A stretch of DNA of 52,242 nucleotides from NC2004 sp050874905. GTDB lineage: Bacteria; Bacillota; Clostridia; Lachnospirales; Lachnospiraceae. This document shows positions 1-6,854 of this stretch, piece by piece (the stretch's first letter is position 1; every line of letters starts with the position of its first letter). The notes under the pieces were generated by a model that ran no database searches, was not told the origin of the DNA, and saw nothing but the letters and a program-made list of their open reading frames with translations. The translations under genes were made by a program, and so were the position numbers. The DNA lies in the NCBI GenBank assembly GCA_050874905.1, contig JBNMLP010000020.1, forward strand, positions 1-52,242, given 5' to 3'.

Positions 1-4
1 ATTT

Positions 5-80
5 AGAACCTCCGGTGTATTGATTGTTTTGTTTACATCCGCCAAGATGCAACTCAATCATACCTTGAGGTTCTTTTTTA
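5..80 (+). terminator. Long hairpin followed by a T tract
   Basis: An 8-bp perfect inverted repeat, AGAACCTC at 5-12 and GAGGTTCT at 67-74, is followed by TTTTTT. Inside it TGATTG and CAATCA also pair, which gives a long imperfect stem. It reads as an intrinsic terminator or structured RNA end for a transcript entering from the left on the plus strand. The large loop makes the assignment uncertain. Confidence 0.4.
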
Positions 81-126
81 TTCAATTGGCACTTTTAATG
101 AATTACAGGAATGCTCCTCATTATAT

Positions 127-948
127 TTATTTCACCTTTACCTTTCTCGCTTTACTATACTTTCCATAGATATATTGAGAGTTTGAAATGGTATATGCAC
201 GCACCCGTACATAATATTTTTTCTTAGATTTCAAGCTTCGGATTGTTTTTTTGTTGATCGTAGAGCCTACCCATAAGGATTTTTTTCCTCTAAAATTTTT
301 ATATTTAGAATACTGAATCTGATATCCTGATGCGCCGTCTACTTTTTTCCAATTTAGTGTAATACTATGTTTTTTCTTACTTTTCGCTTTTGAAATAGAA
401 ACTCTTGCAACAGACTTTGGTGCAACATATTGTGAGACCTGAAAACTGTAATTACCACCATCTCCACGAATACTTAAATAATAAGTACCAGGCATCATAT
501 TTAGTGTTTCATTTATATCATATCTTCCCAATGATTCTACTTTTGAAGAATCAATCCGTCGTTGAGAATTACCTTGAGTATCATATATCTCAGTTCTAAG
601 CTCGCTCTGCGAGGAAGCATTTATTGTAATAGCACCACCTTGAATTACATTAAATACATAGTAATCCACATCCTTTGGCCTATATGCAACATCATCGCTA
701 AAAAATATTTCACCATTTTTATATGCAATCTGTCCATTATATGTAACACCCAAATTAATTGGATTTGCACCAGCCATATAATCATCTGCACCTGTATCTG
801 GAAAAGTTTCATTTGCCGATATAAAATCCAACTTAAAATTATAACTTCCTGTAGTTCCACGATTCATCTCTAAATAATAAGTGCCATTATTTAACGGAAT
901 GGAATTAGAGTAATCTATTCTATTAGTGATCTTAGACTGTACTGCCAA
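127..948 (-). CDS. PPC-like/fibronectin type III surface protein, probably 5'-truncated
   Basis: The 273 codons hold two PPC-like beta-sandwich repeats, each with a GTYYL motif (about residues 22-45 and 150-175), and a C-terminal fibronectin type III domain (about 180-270). That domain contains the usual W-K-x-V-x-G-A-x-G-Y and YYVRVRAY signatures and a basic end. Such domains occur in secreted, wall-associated proteins. There is no signal peptide. The only start is TTG (948), with no Shine-Dalgarno sequence, and the frame runs upstream into a terminator hairpin. I infer that this is the 3' part of a larger surface-protein gene whose 5' end is lost. It may not be expressed. Confidence 0.6.
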   Translation of the reverse strand: MAVQSKITNRIDYSNSIPLNNGTYYLEMNRGTTGSYNFKLDFISANETFPDTGADDYMAGANPINLGVTYNGQIAYKNGEIFFSDDVAYRPKDVDYYVFNVIQGGAITINASSQSELRTEIYDTQGNSQRRIDSSKVESLGRYDINETLNMMPGTYYLSIRGDGGNYSFQVSQYVAPKSVARVSISKAKSKKKHSITLNWKKVDGASGYQIQYSKYKNFRGKKSLWVGSTINKKTIRSLKSKKKYYVRVRAYTISNSQYIYGKYSKARKVKVK

Positions 949-971
949 TGAGGTGCTAACATTTAAAAAGT

Positions 972-1014
972 AGTCTTTGCTTTATCTTATTGATAGAGCA
1001 AAGACTATTTTTTT
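972..1014. terminator. Bidirectional intrinsic terminator
   Basis: AGTCTTTGC (972-980) pairs with GCAAAGACT (998-1006). The stem extends through TTTATC/GATAGA to about 15 bp with a 5-nt loop. T runs follow on the plus strand (1008-1014) and, after ACTAC, on the minus strand. It separates the truncated surface-protein frame from the short transcript upstream. Confidence 0.75.
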
Positions 1015-1037
1015 GTTCTCCTTCTCTTAAATCTTTT

Positions 1038-1100
1038 CTATCTAAAAAGATACTCCCTCCATTCAATCACCACGACTTTTTCCACCTTTGATAAGAACAT
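1038..1100 (-). other. Candidate 20-codon leaderless ORF in a short transcript
   Basis: An ATG at 1100 opens a 20-codon frame (MFLSKVEK... ending YLFR, TAG at 1038-1040). It begins only a few bases downstream of a promoter-like sequence, and the transcript would end at the 972-1014 hairpin, giving an RNA of about 120-130 nt. A good Shine-Dalgarno sequence (AGAAGGAG) follows the stop but has no start codon at the right distance. It may be a small RNA, a mini-protein or a relic 5' end of a disrupted gene. I do not recognise the peptide. Confidence 0.25.
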
Positions 1101-1110
1101 AACAATCCTT

Positions 1111-1138
1111 ATTATACATAATATATGGTTCTATACAA
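1111..1138 (-). promoter_or_regulatory. Sigma-A-type promoter candidate
   Basis: On the minus strand TTGTAT (1138-1133), a 16-bp spacer and a perfect TATAAT (1116-1111). It would drive the short transcript that ends at the 972-1014 terminator. The 949-1248 stretch otherwise holds only the two hairpins and the 20-codon frame. Confidence 0.5.
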
Positions 1139-1170
1139 TTGTCTTGGCACGAACGGACGCTATAGAGCAC

Positions 1171-1233
1171 GAAAAGAAAGAGGCTGTTTGGCTATCCCCT
1201 GTCAAATAGACGGGCATACCAAAACAGCCTCTC
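1171..1233 (-). terminator. Terminator of the kinase operon
   Basis: AGAGGCTGTTT (1179-1189) pairs with AAACAGCCTCT (1222-1232), with an inner CCCCTGTC/GACGGG stem. On the minus strand a T-rich tail follows. The hairpin begins about 16 nt after the stop codon at 1249, so that short kinase frame ends where its transcript ends. Confidence 0.75.
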
Positions 1234-1248
1234 CTGCATTTACTTCTC

Positions 1249-2133
1249 TTATTCTATTTCCTGTTCCATTTCTGTCAGGTAGTTTGTCAGGCGGTCATAC
1301 TCTTCTTTTTCTACCATATACTCCATCGCTGCAATACAGTTTTTCATATCGTGACGAATCTCGCGCACGGATTGATAGGTTTCCCTGTTCTTTTCGTACC
1401 ATTCCAGCTCGATCTTTCCTTTCTCGTATTCCAGCTCATTTTTCGTTTTCCGTTCGGCAGCCTCCTGCATATACTGGATCAGCTGCTGACTGAGCAGTAC
1501 AAAAAGTACCAGGATCAATGCTACACTGTCAAAGGTTAAAAAGAAATATCCATTTTCCGCATCCCGTAAACCAAAGATAAAATAAAAAACAAATACCAGC
1601 ACGATCGCCATCATTGCTACTCCACTCACTCCACCGGAAATATTTTTTCTGTAACGCCTACACTTCCAGTTGTAAAACGGGATAAACCAGATCAAAAGCA
1701 GAATCTTTGTTACGATCGTAAAGAAGTCATTGACCGGTCCGTAGCGCAGCTCATCCGTTGTAAATTTTCCGGTTTGAAAGACAACTGCCGCTACCGCCAT
1801 GTCATTAAACGCAACAAGCAGATACATCATTCCTATGGCAAAAGCATACCGCCATCCATTACCCTCCATATAGCAGTAGCAATAAAAAAACTGCAATGCC
1901 AATCCTATTATATTACCAATTGGAAAATATTCAAAAGAACACAGCTTGCTCTGCCACAAACTTCCTAATATGATCCAGAACAGGAAAAAAGCAATTGTCT
2001 GCTCTTTATGCGAAATGATACGTCCTTTCCGGCTCTTTTCTCTTGTTCCGCAAAACGCTTTTAATACTGCAACACTACAGTATCCCTCTACTGCTGCCAC
2101 TACAATCTTACTCAACAATTTTACTGTCGTCAT
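1249..2133 (-). CDS. Six-TM sensor protein with histidine phosphoacceptor but no ATPase domain
   Basis: A 294-aa protein with about six membrane helices (residues 45-225), a short coiled coil and a C-terminal dimerisation/phosphoacceptor segment with the GHKL-type motif REIRHDMKN (His about 261). It stops 33 residues after this His, so the HATPase (N, G1, G2 boxes) is absent. A strong terminator lies just after the stop, which argues against a recent nonsense mutation. The start has a clear RBS (GGAGG). It overlaps the end of the next kinase gene by 26 bp, so the two are translationally coupled. I infer that it is the membrane and phosphoacceptor half of a split kinase. The alternative is a decayed full-length kinase. 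Confidence 0.8.
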   Translation of the reverse strand: MTTVKLLSKIVVAAVEGYCSVAVLKAFCGTREKSRKGRIISHKEQTIAFFLFWIILGSLWQSKLCSFEYFPIGNIIGLALQFFYCYCYMEGNGWRYAFAIGMMYLLVAFNDMAVAAVVFQTGKFTTDELRYGPVNDFFTIVTKILLLIWFIPFYNWKCRRYRKNISGGVSGVAMMAIVLVFVFYFIFGLRDAENGYFFLTFDSVALILVLFVLLSQQLIQYMQEAAERKTKNELEYEKGKIELEWYEKNRETYQSVREIRHDMKNCIAAMEYMVEKEEYDRLTNYLTEMEQEIE

Positions 2134-2962
2134 TTTTCCGATCCTCCATCATTACTTTCACATGAAATCTGTGCTCCTTTGCTTCAACCACCATCTCTCC
2201 CTGATAGTTTTTCGCAATCTGTTCCATGATCTTCAGCCCCATTCCATGCATAGAAGAATCCTCCTTCGTAGAAAGAAAGGTTCCGTCTTTTTTCTGCTTC
2301 ACTTCTCGAAAGGCGTTTTCTGTTTCTACTACCAGATAATTTCCTTTTTTCTGTACAGAAAATAAGATCATTTTCTGATCGGTCATAGAAGCTGCCGCTA
2401 TGGCATTGTCCAAAAGATTGGAAAACAAACGCATAATGTCCAATTCACGGATGGAATAAAGTGTGATCTTCTGTACGGATAATCGTAACGTACAGCCTTC
2501 CTTTTGAGCCTTGGAAAGCTTCTGATTCAAAACGATATCAAAGCTTTCATTTCCGGTCTGGATAAATTGACGATGGGAAATCTTTTCTCCCATTTTTGAG
2601 ACATATTCTTGAATAGAGGTATAATCCTTTTGTTCTGCCCGCTGTTTTAAATATTTAATTTCCTGCTTCAGCTGTTCCTGTAGAGCAATATATTCTGTGA
2701 AAAGCACCTGATTTTCTTCATAATATTTCTTTTTCAGTTCCTGCTTTTCCTTTTGCAGTGTCAGCTCTTTTATTTCAGCATTCTCCTTCTTCACCCGGCG
2801 GATCTGTACCATCAGGATCACATATAGGATCACTCCGAAGATAGGCAGAATAAAATACCAGCGGTATACCAATGACCCCTTTGGAATAAACCGAAACACA
2901 TAAATAAGACCGATGACGAGTGCAACACCCAGTCCTGCAGCCATTCTCTCCTCTTTATACAC
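2108..2962 (-). CDS. GHKL-type ATPase protein with degenerate H-box (split kinase partner)
   Basis: 284 aa. The N-terminus has two membrane helices (about 8-25 and 35-53), followed by a long coiled coil and a GHKL ATPase domain with an N-box (LFSNLLDNAIAAA, about 175-187) and a G-box (HGMGLKIMEQIA). Where family members carry the phosphoacceptor motif H-D-x-K-N, this protein reads LKQEIKY (about residue 100), so the His and Asn are missing. GTG start with AAGGAGG 7 nt upstream, inside the stop region of the response-regulator gene. It probably supplies ATP-dependent kinase activity for the neighbouring phosphoacceptor protein or another kinase. Membrane-associated. Confidence 0.85.
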   Translation of the reverse strand: MYKEERMAAGLGVALVIGLIYVFRFIPKGSLVYRWYFILPIFGVILYVILMVQIRRVKKENAEIKELTLQKEKQELKKKYYEENQVLFTEYIALQEQLKQEIKYLKQRAEQKDYTSIQEYVSKMGEKISHRQFIQTGNESFDIVLNQKLSKAQKEGCTLRLSVQKITLYSIRELDIMRLFSNLLDNAIAAASMTDQKMILFSVQKKGNYLVVETENAFREVKQKKDGTFLSTKEDSSMHGMGLKIMEQIAKNYQGEMVVEAKEHRFHVKVMMEDRKNDDSKIVE

Positions 2963-2974
2963 GTATTTTCCTCC

Positions 2975-3664
2975 TTATAAATATTGTACATACTCCTTTT
3001 TGGCTTCTTCTTTCCTGTATTTACTAAGCGGCAGCTTCTCTCCATTACTCAGTTGTACCGTTTCCGTCTGAAAAGATGCAACTGCTGCCGCCGAAACCAG
3101 ATAGCTCCGGTGGATTTTCACAAATGGAAGCTCCCTCACCTGTTCTTCCACTGCACGGAAAGACATCCTGACACTTTCTTCCCGTTCCTGTTCATGTACC
3201 ACCACATATTTCCCTCTTGCTTCCAGATAAAGGATATCGGATATCTGAAAGGTATGTACCTGTTTCCCGCTGTTTAAAATAAGCTGCTGGTGCTGGGACT
3301 GATAGTAGGAAAGACACCGTCTGACCGCATCCTCCAGCTCATCCTTAAAATATTCCTTACGGATAAAATGAATGGGACGTACCCGCAGGCTTTCCCACAC
3401 ATAAGAATCATAACTGCTTAAAAATACTACTCCCAGCTTCGGATCATGTTCCAATAACAGCTCTGCTACTGTAATCCCATTATCCTGTGGCAGCTTAATA
3501 TCCATAAATATGATATCCAACGGCTCTTTCTCCTGTAGACAGGATTGCGCATCCAGATAACTTTTGACCTGCGCCTCCTGTCCAAAGTGCCTAAATGCCG
3601 AAGCAATCTCTTCCACATAATAGGGAAGCATCTTCTCATCATCATCTAATACTGCAACTCTCAT
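2975..3664 (-). CDS. LytTR-family response regulator (AgrA/ComE type)
   Basis: 229 aa with an N-terminal receiver domain: acidic pocket DDD near residue 7, phosphoacceptor Asp in IIFMDIKLP, and the conserved K of the late beta strand. A C-terminal LytTR DNA-binding domain carries ILYLEARGKYVVVH and VKIHRSYLVS. Family members bind direct repeats and control surface, peptide or virulence-type genes. ATG start with the RBS AAGGAGTAGAGG. It is first of the three signalling genes and starts 20 bp after the aminotransferase gene, so it is probably in the same transcript. No AgrD/AgrB-type peptide or processing gene is visible nearby. Confidence 0.93.
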   Translation of the reverse strand: MRVAVLDDDEKMLPYYVEEIASAFRHFGQEAQVKSYLDAQSCLQEKEPLDIIFMDIKLPQDNGITVAELLLEHDPKLGVVFLSSYDSYVWESLRVRPIHFIRKEYFKDELEDAVRRCLSYYQSQHQQLILNSGKQVHTFQISDILYLEARGKYVVVHEQEREESVRMSFRAVEEQVRELPFVKIHRSYLVSAAAVASFQTETVQLSNGEKLPLSKYRKEEAKKEYVQYL

Positions 3665-3683
3665 CCTCTACTCCTTACACCTT

Positions 3684-4847
3684 CTACTCCCTATACTCCC
3701 TGATCCCCTTCTTCAGCCGTTCCAATCCATCCTGCAGCGTTTCCATCGGGCAGGCAATATTGAGCCGCACGAATGTTTTTCCACACGCACCATACTGTGC
3801 GCCATCGGATAGATAAAGTCCCGTTTCCCGTCGCAGATAGGCTGCCAGCTTTTTGGTATCTGCCGTCACCTTACTACAGTCGATCCACAAAAGATAGGTG
3901 GCTTTGGATGGCACAAGGTAGAGCATCGGAAGCTCTTTTTTTAAGTATTGCGCTACATGGTCACGGTTTCGTTTGATGATCTGGCGCAGGGCATCCAGCC
4001 AGTCACCGCCCTGTTCAAAGGCTGCTACTGCTGCCGTTACAGCAAAGGCATTCGGCTCTGCCACTTCATCTGTGTTCAGCGCGCGCCACATTTTATGGCG
4101 CAGGCTCTCCTCCGGTACTACTACAGCCGCCGTCTGCAATCCTGCGATATTAAATGCTTTCGTCGGTGCGATGCAGGTCACACTGATATTTTTACAGGTC
4201 TCTGATACCGATGCAAACGGCACGTAACCCTCTCCCGGCTCTGTAATATCACAGTGGATCTCATCAGATACCACCGTAACATGATATTTCCGGCATAACT
4301 CTCCTACTTTTTTTAGCGTATCTGCATCCCAGATCTTTCCCACCGGATTGTGCGGATTGCAGAGGATCATAAGCGTCACCTGCGGATCAGAAAGCTTCTG
4401 TTCCAGATCATCAAAGTCCATGTGGTATTGTCCGTCCTCATAGACCAATGGACTTTCCACCACATACCGTCCGTTGTTGACGATGGAATTAAAGAAAATG
4501 TTATAGACCGGTGTCTGGATCAGCACCTTTTCCGCAGGGGTGGTCAGCTTGCGCACCGCCGTTGAAATCGCCGGTACCACGCCCGTACAAAAGATCAGCC
4601 AGTCTTTTTCTATCGCAAAGTCGTGTCTTTTTTTCCACCAGTGCTGATAGGCGTGCGTCCACTCCTCCGGCAGTGTCTCATAGCCAAAAATGCCATGCGC
4701 TACCCGCTTTTGTAATGCTTCTCTGATCTCTGGAGCAGTCTGAAAATCCATATCTGCCACCCACATGGCAAGCTCATTTTCCGGAATATCCCATTTATAA
4801 GAACCTGTATTTCTCCGGTCGATCACCCGGTCAAATTCGTACTCCAT
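3684..4847 (-). CDS. MalY/PatB-type PLP-dependent aminotransferase / cystathionine beta-lyase
   Basis: 387 aa from the ATG at 4847, chosen because AAGGAGG lies 7 nt upstream and the longer frame would overlap the preceding gene. It shows the fold-type I aminotransferase pattern of the MalY/PatB branch: N-terminal YEFDRVIDRRNTGSYKWD, WVADMDF, the CNPHNPVGKIW pocket, SDEIHCD, and the PLP lysine in APTKAFNIAGLQ. Family members cleave cystathionine or cysteine (C-S lyase) and some act as regulators. Cytoplasmic. Its position between DUF3737 and the LytTR system suggests co-transcription from the promoter near 5740. Confidence 0.93.
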   Translation of the reverse strand: MEYEFDRVIDRRNTGSYKWDIPENELAMWVADMDFQTAPEIREALQKRVAHGIFGYETLPEEWTHAYQHWWKKRHDFAIEKDWLIFCTGVVPAISTAVRKLTTPAEKVLIQTPVYNIFFNSIVNNGRYVVESPLVYEDGQYHMDFDDLEQKLSDPQVTLMILCNPHNPVGKIWDADTLKKVGELCRKYHVTVVSDEIHCDITEPGEGYVPFASVSETCKNISVTCIAPTKAFNIAGLQTAAVVVPEESLRHKMWRALNTDEVAEPNAFAVTAAVAAFEQGGDWLDALRQIIKRNRDHVAQYLKKELPMLYLVPSKATYLLWIDCSKVTADTKKLAAYLRRETGLYLSDGAQYGACGKTFVRLNIACPMETLQDGLERLKKGIREYRE

Positions 4848-4858
4848 AGTTCCCCTCC

Positions 4859-5698
4859 TTACTCTTTGCAAATGATGGTCGTCTTGGAAGGATCGACCTT
4901 GTCCTTTTCCACAATAAGCTCCTTGATCGCTTCTGCACGGATCGTACCGGAGCTTGGATTTAACACACTGTCGATCGTACTCGTGATCTCAGCATCCACA
5001 CTCGAATATTCAAATGCCAGTGTCGTATTTATCAGTTTACAGTTCTTCATCACAAGATTGTCAATGTAACACATTCCCTGCAGGCTCTCGATCGTACAGT
5101 TGATGAGCGTCAGATTCTTCGCATTCCAGCCGAGATACTCCCCGGAAATAAAGGAATCATAAACGGTAATATTCTCACTGTTCCAGAAGGCATCCTTAGA
5201 AGACATCGTTGCATGATGGATCTCCACATTTTTGCATCCGTCAAAAGAATAATCTCCCGCAAGGGTAAAGCCATCGATCTTCATATTTTCACTGTTCATC
5301 GCAAAGTACGTTCCCTTTGCACTGACATTTTGAAGGGTGACATCCTGACAGCTCCAAAGTGTCTCGGCAGCATCCGTAAAGGTGACATCGGACAGTTCTA
5401 AATTTTTACATCGTCTGAAATTCTTCGGTGCCTCAATCAGCGCACGCTTCACCTTCATATCATTGGTATACCACACACCGGCTCTTGCCATATCAAACCA
5501 GTTCGTATCCTCCACTACAATATGGTTAGAATACCACAGGGGATATTTCCATTTGAACATACTGTGATACACTTCTATATTCCGGCTCTCCTTTAACGGT
5601 GATTCCCCGGCATCAAATATACTGTCTTTTATGATCAGATCCTGCCCCTGGAACAAGGCACGTTCTCCTTTGAAAAATTCCTGTTTATACTCTTTCAT
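4859..5698 (-). CDS. DUF3737 family beta-helix protein
   Basis: 279 aa, with no signal peptide or membrane helix. The sequence is a run of short beta strands with repeating N/C-x-x-I/V/L turns and aromatic stacks (for example NSENITVYDSFISGEYLGWN), typical of a right-handed parallel beta-helix. It matches the DUF3737 family in length and in the opening MKEYKQEFFKGERALF. The biochemical role of this family is unknown. First gene of the operon, directly behind a strong promoter, and 11 bp from the aminotransferase gene. In related genomes this family is often next to PLP enzymes (recollection, not checked). Confidence 0.9.
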   Translation of the reverse strand: MKEYKQEFFKGERALFQGQDLIIKDSIFDAGESPLKESRNIEVYHSMFKWKYPLWYSNHIVVEDTNWFDMARAGVWYTNDMKVKRALIEAPKNFRRCKNLELSDVTFTDAAETLWSCQDVTLQNVSAKGTYFAMNSENMKIDGFTLAGDYSFDGCKNVEIHHATMSSKDAFWNSENITVYDSFISGEYLGWNAKNLTLINCTIESLQGMCYIDNLVMKNCKLINTTLAFEYSSVDAEITSTIDSVLNPSSGTIRAEAIKELIVEKDKVDPSKTTIICKE

Positions 5699-5726
5699 TC
5701 TCTTCTTTTCTCCTTATCCTTTTTGT

Positions 5727-5755
5727 ATTATATGCGGTTTCCGCCATCTTATCAA
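5727..5755 (-). promoter_or_regulatory. Promoter of the DUF3737-aminotransferase-LytTR operon
   Basis: On the minus strand TTGATA (5755-5750), a 17-bp spacer and a perfect TATAAT (5732-5727), about 30 bp upstream of the DUF3737 start. A small dyad, GCGGAAACCGC, sits within the spacer and could be an operator. Confidence 0.75.
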
Positions 5756-5807
5756 AAACCCACACTTATGATTATAACATACCTGGCAAGGGGGGGCATT
5801 TTCTGCC

Positions 5808-6131
5808 TTACATCAGGCGGAGCAGCAGCATGTAACAGACCGTTCCCGCCAGAATACTAAATAGTGTGTTATGCTTCCATTTGTAGGTAAGTCCGACGAG
5901 CAGCACTGCCACTCCTTTGGGAATCCCGATCCCAACCCAGTCGCTTCCTGCATCCCTGACGCAGTAGATCACCAGCACCGCCATGATCGCAGCCGGCAGC
6001 CGTTCTCCTAAACGTTCCAGCCACTGTGGCATCGTGCGTTCTCCATGAAATACGGCAAATGGAAGGCTGCGCAGAGCAAATGTGGTTACCGCAGAAAGCA
6101 GGATCAGCCCTGCGATATACGTGCTATGCAT
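5808..6131 (-). CDS. azlD: AzlD family branched-chain amino acid export subunit
   Basis: 107 aa and strongly hydrophobic, with three to four membrane helices and the AzlD pattern: an FALRSLPF motif near the N-terminus, then LPAAIMAVLVIYCVRD. It is the small partner of the AzlC/AzlD exporter for branched-chain amino acids and toxic analogues. It overlaps azlC by 8 bp, the usual coupled arrangement. Last gene of the likely pyr-azl transcript. No convincing terminator was seen after it. Confidence 0.93.
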   Translation of the reverse strand: MHSTYIAGLILLSAVTTFALRSLPFAVFHGERTMPQWLERLGERLPAAIMAVLVIYCVRDAGSDWVGIGIPKGVAVLLVGLTYKWKHNTLFSILAGTVCYMLLLRLM

Positions 6132-6810
6132 GACGCTCCTCCTTCCTTCCGGTCAGAAGTAAAAGACCGGAGCCAATCAGCAATGCCGGAAGCATAAAAC
6201 GGTTTGCTCCAAAAATTATCAGGCAGAATACCCCGATGCCCACTCCAATCAGGGCAGGTGTATGAGAGGCTGCTTTTTCCCATTGATCCAGAAATAAAAT
6301 GACAAACAATGCCGTCATACAAAAATCAATTCCGGTCAGATCAAACGGCAATAGCTGTCCTGCCACGCTTCCAATCACGGAACCGATGACCCAGTACGTC
6401 TGGGAAAACAATGCCAGATAGAAACAGACATCCTTTTTCTCCTCCTCCGGAAGCTCCAGGGTGATACTCACAGCATAGGTTTCATCTGTTAAAGAATGGA
6501 TCATATACCATTTGCGTGCTCCCATTTTAGAAAAAAGCGGAACAAAGGACAGACCATAAAATACCTGCCGGCTGTTCATCAAAAGAGCGGTCAAAAAGAC
6601 CGTGAGCATGGATGCCCCGCTGCTCAAAAAGGTGATCAGCACAAACTGGAATGCCCCGGTATACACCGTAAGACTCGTGATCACAGACAGCAGCCAGCCA
6701 AAGCCTGCCATCTGCATCGTCATTCCATATGCCATTCCCACAAAGATGTAGCTGCAAAGTATCGGCAGCGACTTTTTAAATGCGTAGCTTCTGCACTCCG
6801 CTTTACTCAT
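6124..6810 (-). CDS. azlC: AzlC family branched-chain amino acid exporter, large subunit
   Basis: 228 aa with about seven to eight membrane helices. The AzlC signatures are present: an N-terminal IFVGMAYGMTMQ segment, YTGAFQFVLI, the LLMNSRQVFYGLSF motif and LTDETYAVS. Together with AzlD it forms a membrane exporter. The RBS GGAGG lies 8 nt before the ATG. It follows the unknown membrane protein by 44 bp. Confidence 0.95.
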   Translation of the reverse strand: MSKAECRSYAFKKSLPILCSYIFVGMAYGMTMQMAGFGWLLSVITSLTVYTGAFQFVLITFLSSGASMLTVFLTALLMNSRQVFYGLSFVPLFSKMGARKWYMIHSLTDETYAVSITLELPEEEKKDVCFYLALFSQTYWVIGSVIGSVAGQLLPFDLTGIDFCMTALFVILFLDQWEKAASHTPALIGVGIGVFCLIIFGANRFMLPALLIGSGLLLLTGRKEERHA

Positions 6811-6854
6811 TTGTATTTCCTCCAGACATCCGGTTCACGAACGAAAAAGGAGCC

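Noticed and set aside
562..873. Plus-strand frames within the PPC/Fn3 region
   Set aside because: They are antisense shadows with no RBS and non-protein-like composition.
1038..1100. An AgrD-like signal peptide for the LytTR system
   Set aside because: The 20-residue peptide has no amphipathic leader, thiolactone Cys or charged tail, no AgrB gene is present, and the peptide lies beyond the operon terminator.
1249..2133. Calling the short kinase gene a simple pseudogene
   Set aside because: The terminator follows 16 nt after the stop, the H-box is intact, and the partner gene has the complementary loss. Decay remains possible but is less likely.
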